Assembly (NCBI GenBank): GCA_002482415.1
Contig: DLFY01000122.1
Span: 30,258 to 38,927, forward strand
Direction: 5' to 3'
Source: Phycisphaerales bacterium UBA7708
GTDB taxonomy: Bacteria; Planctomycetota; Phycisphaerae; Sedimentisphaerales; Anaerohalosphaeraceae
DNA length: 8,670 bases
Of the stretch, positions 6,259-8,670 are shown piece by piece. The number at the start of each line of letters is the position of its first letter. Position 1 is the first letter of the stretch. Under the pieces are notes generated by a model. It searched no databases. It was not told the origin of the DNA and saw only the letters and a program-made list of their open reading frames with translations. The translations under genes and the position numbers were made by a program.

Positions 6259-7150
6259 CGAGGTTTCCTAAAGCCAGAATTCCATAAAAAGTATATTCGC
6301 TATCGACAGCCGGGTCAAATGCATGGGCCTGAAAACCCCCGCCTTCGGTCAGGCAGCCGCTTACAAATCGCAATGCCGCCTCACGAATCGGTCCCACATC
6401 AACACCCGCCAGCCGCAGCGAATGCAAAGCCGTCGAGGTACTGAGCAAATCCGCAACCGGCATCACAGGGCTAACCGCCATGCCGCCGTCGTCGGTCATA
6501 CAGGACAGCAGCCACTGAGCCGAGGCCGGATGCACCGCACAGCCGGCCTGCCGCAGCATCACCATTGCCGCCGCCGTCGCCGGCACCGTGCCCATCGAGG
6601 TTTGCACATCATTACCAAAGGAACCATCGTCATTCTGAAATGATTTGACAAAAGTCTCTACCCGGCCAAATCCTGATGCACAATTCAATTCCTGATATGC
6701 CCCCATCGCCATAAATGCACCATAGACCGAACCCCGGGCTGCCGGTTCGACATGATGAAAAAAACCATCCTCACAGCGAAATCTGTCCAGCCGCTCTTTA
6801 AGCAGAGCCGTCGTCGCTTCATCCAGCAGAGTCAGATTGCCCATCAGCCGAATCAGGCAGCACAGATGAATAAAATCCAATCGCGAAGTGTCTATGGTTT
6901 TGAGATAACCAGCTAATGCCGACTGGTCACAGCCCTGTCCAGCAGTCAGCAAGGGTTCAGTCGCAAACACCGAATAATATAAATCGCTGGCCATACTGCG
7001 TCCGCGAAACCCTCCGTCCGGATTCTGCAGGCTCCCCAGAAAGCTCAGCATCTTGTCCTTCTCCGGCCCGGCAGCCCTCAGCCCCCTGCCGAGCGCCTCA
7101 ATCATGTCTTGGCGAATGGTCCTCACAGCAGGACAGTTCTCCCAGTTCAT
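6251..7150 (-). CDS. Prenyltransferase-beta-like alpha/alpha-barrel protein
   Basis: About 299 residues from the ATG at 7150; GTG 7171 (306) and ATG 7105 (284) are alternatives, none with a strong ribosome site. The length fits a single six-helix-pair barrel, as in protein prenyltransferase beta subunits. In the numbering from 7171, repeats include QNPDGGF (49-55), QNDDGSF (179-185), TDDGGM (226-231) and EGGGF (276-280). The C-terminal third can be aligned from memory with RabGGTase beta: the zinc ligands Asp, Cys and His correspond to D241, L243 and Y293, so two of three appear lost. That argues against zinc-dependent protein prenylation and for a cyclase-related or structural role. The stop overlaps the cyclase-like gene by eight bases, and the 5' end overlaps the synthase gene by 53 bases (eight if ATG 7105 is used). 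Similar proteins occur in planctomycetes, as I recall. Confidence 0.8.
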   Translation of the reverse strand: MNWENCPAVRTIRQDMIEALGRGLRAAGPEKDKMLSFLGSLQNPDGGFRGRSMASDLYYSVFATEPLLTAGQGCDQSALAGYLKTIDTSRLDFIHLCCLIRLMGNLTLLDEATTALLKERLDRFRCEDGFFHHVEPAARGSVYGAFMAMGAYQELNCASGFGRVETFVKSFQNDDGSFGNDVQTSMGTVPATAAAMVMLRQAGCAVHPASAQWLLSCMTDDGGMAVSPVMPVADLLSTSTALHSLRLAGVDVGPIREAALRFVSGCLTEGGGFQAHAFDPAVDSEYTFYGILALGNLGE

Positions 7151-8670
7151 CCAGAATTTTTGCCAGAACACGGCGCAAAAAGGCCTTCAGGTCGCCGCAG
7201 GAAATCGCCTCCAGACATTCCCTCGCCTGCCGGCCAAAGTCCGCCAGCAAACCCCGGGCCTCGCCAATCACGTCATATTTTTCAAACAAGGCCTTGCACA
7301 GATTTTGTGCATCCATCCCCGTCACCCTGCCGTGCCAGACATCCATCAGCTTGTCGCGATCCGGCCCAACGGCCTTTTCCAGCGCCATAGCCTTGACAAT
7401 TGAAAGCCGCGAAGCCTGTGTGTCGCTGCCCGGCTCCGCCGACATCCAGTCGAGAATATCATCCCGAATCTGGTAAGCCTGCCCGATGTATCGACTGAAC
7501 TGCGTGAGCGTGTCAAGCAGACCATGGTCCGCCCCCGCCAGGATCGCCCCCAGCTTCAGCGCCACCTCAAACGCAGGCGATGTCTTCTGCTCAAAGATTC
7601 GCAGGACATCCCGCCTCGACAGCGGATGGTGATGACGCATCCAATCCAGCTCCGCCCCCTGCCCCAGGCACAAGACCCGGTGCCCCTCGGCTGCCGCAGA
7701 AAGCATCGCCGAACGAACCGCCGCATCCGCCTCCAGCTCCGCCAGCAATTGATAGCCCAGCCCAATCAGATAATCACCGATGTTGAGTGCAATCGGCACA
7801 CCCATCTGGGCATGCAGCGTCTTTTGACCATAACGAAAATCATCCCCATCCTCGATGTCATCGTGAATCAGTGAGGCCTTGTGAAAGCATTCCACCGCAA
7901 CAGCGGTCTTCTGAATCGTCCGAGGCAAAGCATGAGCATCGGTCCGGGTCAACGCCGCCCACACCCCCGCCGCCAGCGCCGGCCGCCAGCGCTTTCCAGC
8001 CAGGGCAAGCCACTCCGTTGCCGCTTTCTCAACCGGCCCGGGTGATGGCCCCATCCAGTGGGCCAGCGCATCCGGCTCAAACCAGACCTGCACCTGCTGA
8101 CGCAATTGCCGCAGGTCCAGCCGACCGGCATCATCCTCTTCTGCGGATTCCAGAAAGTCCATCAGCCAGTCCGCATCAAACGCCGTCCGGACACAGCCGT
8201 CATACAGCAGCGGAACTGCAACCCCGGGAAATGCCGCCGCTTCCATATATGGAAACATCTTTTCCAGCATCGACAGGCAACTGACACCAACCACCGCCTC
8301 TATGCCGCCGGCTTCCAGCAGCCCCATCACCACCGGCGACCCTTCGGCCACCAGCACCGAATATCCCAGTCGCTGAGCATACTGGGTCAGGGCATCAATC
8401 CCGCACCCGCCGCACCCCCGGCACAGCAAGCCGATTTCATCAAACTGCCCCTTGCAGACTGTCTCATCCCGCATACACCGCGGCAATAACAGCAGCCGCT
8501 TTTCAAATGGCACCCTCGACAAAGCTTTGCGATACACTTCATTATTCAGAACCACAATGGTAAATTTCAGATACTGTTCGTCCAGCCCAATCTGGGCAAG
8601 GACTTGGGCGGCAATCGATTTCAGCGCATCCAGTGACAGCGGCCCGACCAGCCCCCGCTGTTCTGTTATT
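7098..8670 (-). CDS. DUF116-polyprenyl diphosphate synthase fusion, 5'-partial
   Basis: The frame is open to the right edge (first complete codon at 8669), giving 523 residues. The GTG at 8555 is not the likely start because DUF116-like sequence continues before it. Residues about 30-175 form a DUF116 domain with LLLLPRC, the cluster CRGCGGC (83-89) and YDGCV (156-160); the cysteines suggest metal binding, but the function is unknown. Residues about 205-510 are an all-trans isoprenyl diphosphate synthase: GKRWRP (225-230), first Asp-rich motif DDIED (270-274, bases 7862-7848), GQGAELDW (336-343), KTS (362-364) and second motif DDILD (403-407, bases 7463-7449). It should condense isopentenyl diphosphate with an allylic diphosphate. 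Small residues (Ala, Ser) five and four positions before DDIED favour products longer than C15, probably geranylgeranyl diphosphate or longer. It is the first visible gene of the cassette; its promoter must lie outside the window or be shared with genes further upstream. Confidence 0.9.
   Translation of the reverse strand, partial: ITEQRGLVGPLSLDALKSIAAQVLAQIGLDEQYLKFTIVVLNNEVYRKALSRVPFEKRLLLLPRCMRDETVCKGQFDEIGLLCRGCGGCGIDALTQYAQRLGYSVLVAEGSPVVMGLLEAGGIEAVVGVSCLSMLEKMFPYMEAAAFPGVAVPLLYDGCVRTAFDADWLMDFLESAEEDDAGRLDLRQLRQQVQVWFEPDALAHWMGPSPGPVEKAATEWLALAGKRWRPALAAGVWAALTRTDAHALPRTIQKTAVAVECFHKASLIHDDIEDGDDFRYGQKTLHAQMGVPIALNIGDYLIGLGYQLLAELEADAAVRSAMLSAAAEGHRVLCLGQGAELDWMRHHHPLSRRDVLRIFEQKTSPAFEVALKLGAILAGADHGLLDTLTQFSRYIGQAYQIRDDILDWMSAEPGSDTQASRLSIVKAMALEKAVGPDRDKLMDVWHGRVTGMDAQNLCKALFEKYDVIGEARGLLADFGRQARECLEAISCGDLKAFLRRVLAKILDELGELSCCEDHSPRHD

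Noticed and set aside
5275..6444. Long plus-strand frame (389 codons) opposite the cyclase-like and prenyltransferase-like genes
   Set aside because: It crosses the boundary of two well-supported minus-strand genes and encodes a low-complexity Arg/Pro/Gln-rich product typical of GC-rich antisense frames.
7098..8555. GTG at 8555 as the true start of the synthase gene
   Set aside because: The frame remains open for another 38 codons to the window edge and these encode plausible DUF116 N-terminal sequence leading directly into the conserved part, so the gene is treated as 5'-partial.

Overview
The window looks bacterial. It probably comes from a member of the Planctomycetes-Verrucomicrobia-Kiritimatiellota (PVC) group. 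The argument is indirect: a secreted protein with two LamG modules, and a cassette of a squalene-hopene-cyclase-like protein, a prenyltransferase-repeat protein and a DUF116-polyprenyl synthase fusion, recall proteins I associate with planctomycetes and relatives. There is no rRNA or other marker here to settle the lineage. I see no tRNA, rRNA, CRISPR array or intact insertion sequence.

Layout. Positions 1-643 hold no convincing gene, only short hairpins and two pairs of degenerate repeats that could be remnants of a decayed element. Positions 644-2341 (+ strand) carry two adjacent class I SAM-dependent methyltransferases. Fifteen bases later, convergent on the minus strand, is a 626-residue secreted protein (2357-4237) with an unrecognised N-terminal domain and two closely related LamG modules. 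A good sigma70-type promoter (4316-4344) and a perfect 20-bp dyad in the leader (4253-4272) lie upstream of it. The rest, 4465-8670 on the minus strand, is a tightly packed three-gene terpenoid cassette. In transcription order it encodes a DUF116-polyprenyl diphosphate synthase fusion (its 5' end lies outside the window), a one-barrel prenyltransferase-beta-like protein, and a squalene-hopene-cyclase-like protein with the DxDD protonation motif. The genes overlap, which suggests translational coupling.

How the genes may work together. The synthase should make an all-trans prenyl diphosphate; the residues before its first Asp-rich motif are small, so it is unlikely to be limited to C15. The DxDD protein should protonate and cyclise a polyprene. 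The middle protein has the alpha/alpha-barrel repeats of protein prenyltransferase beta subunits, but two of the three zinc ligands appear to be replaced, so I doubt that it is a protein prenyltransferase. No squalene or phytoene synthase, class I terpene synthase or hopanoid-tailoring gene is visible, so substrate and product are unknown. This cassette is the best candidate for an undescribed system in the window. The methyltransferase pair and the LamG protein show no evident link to it.
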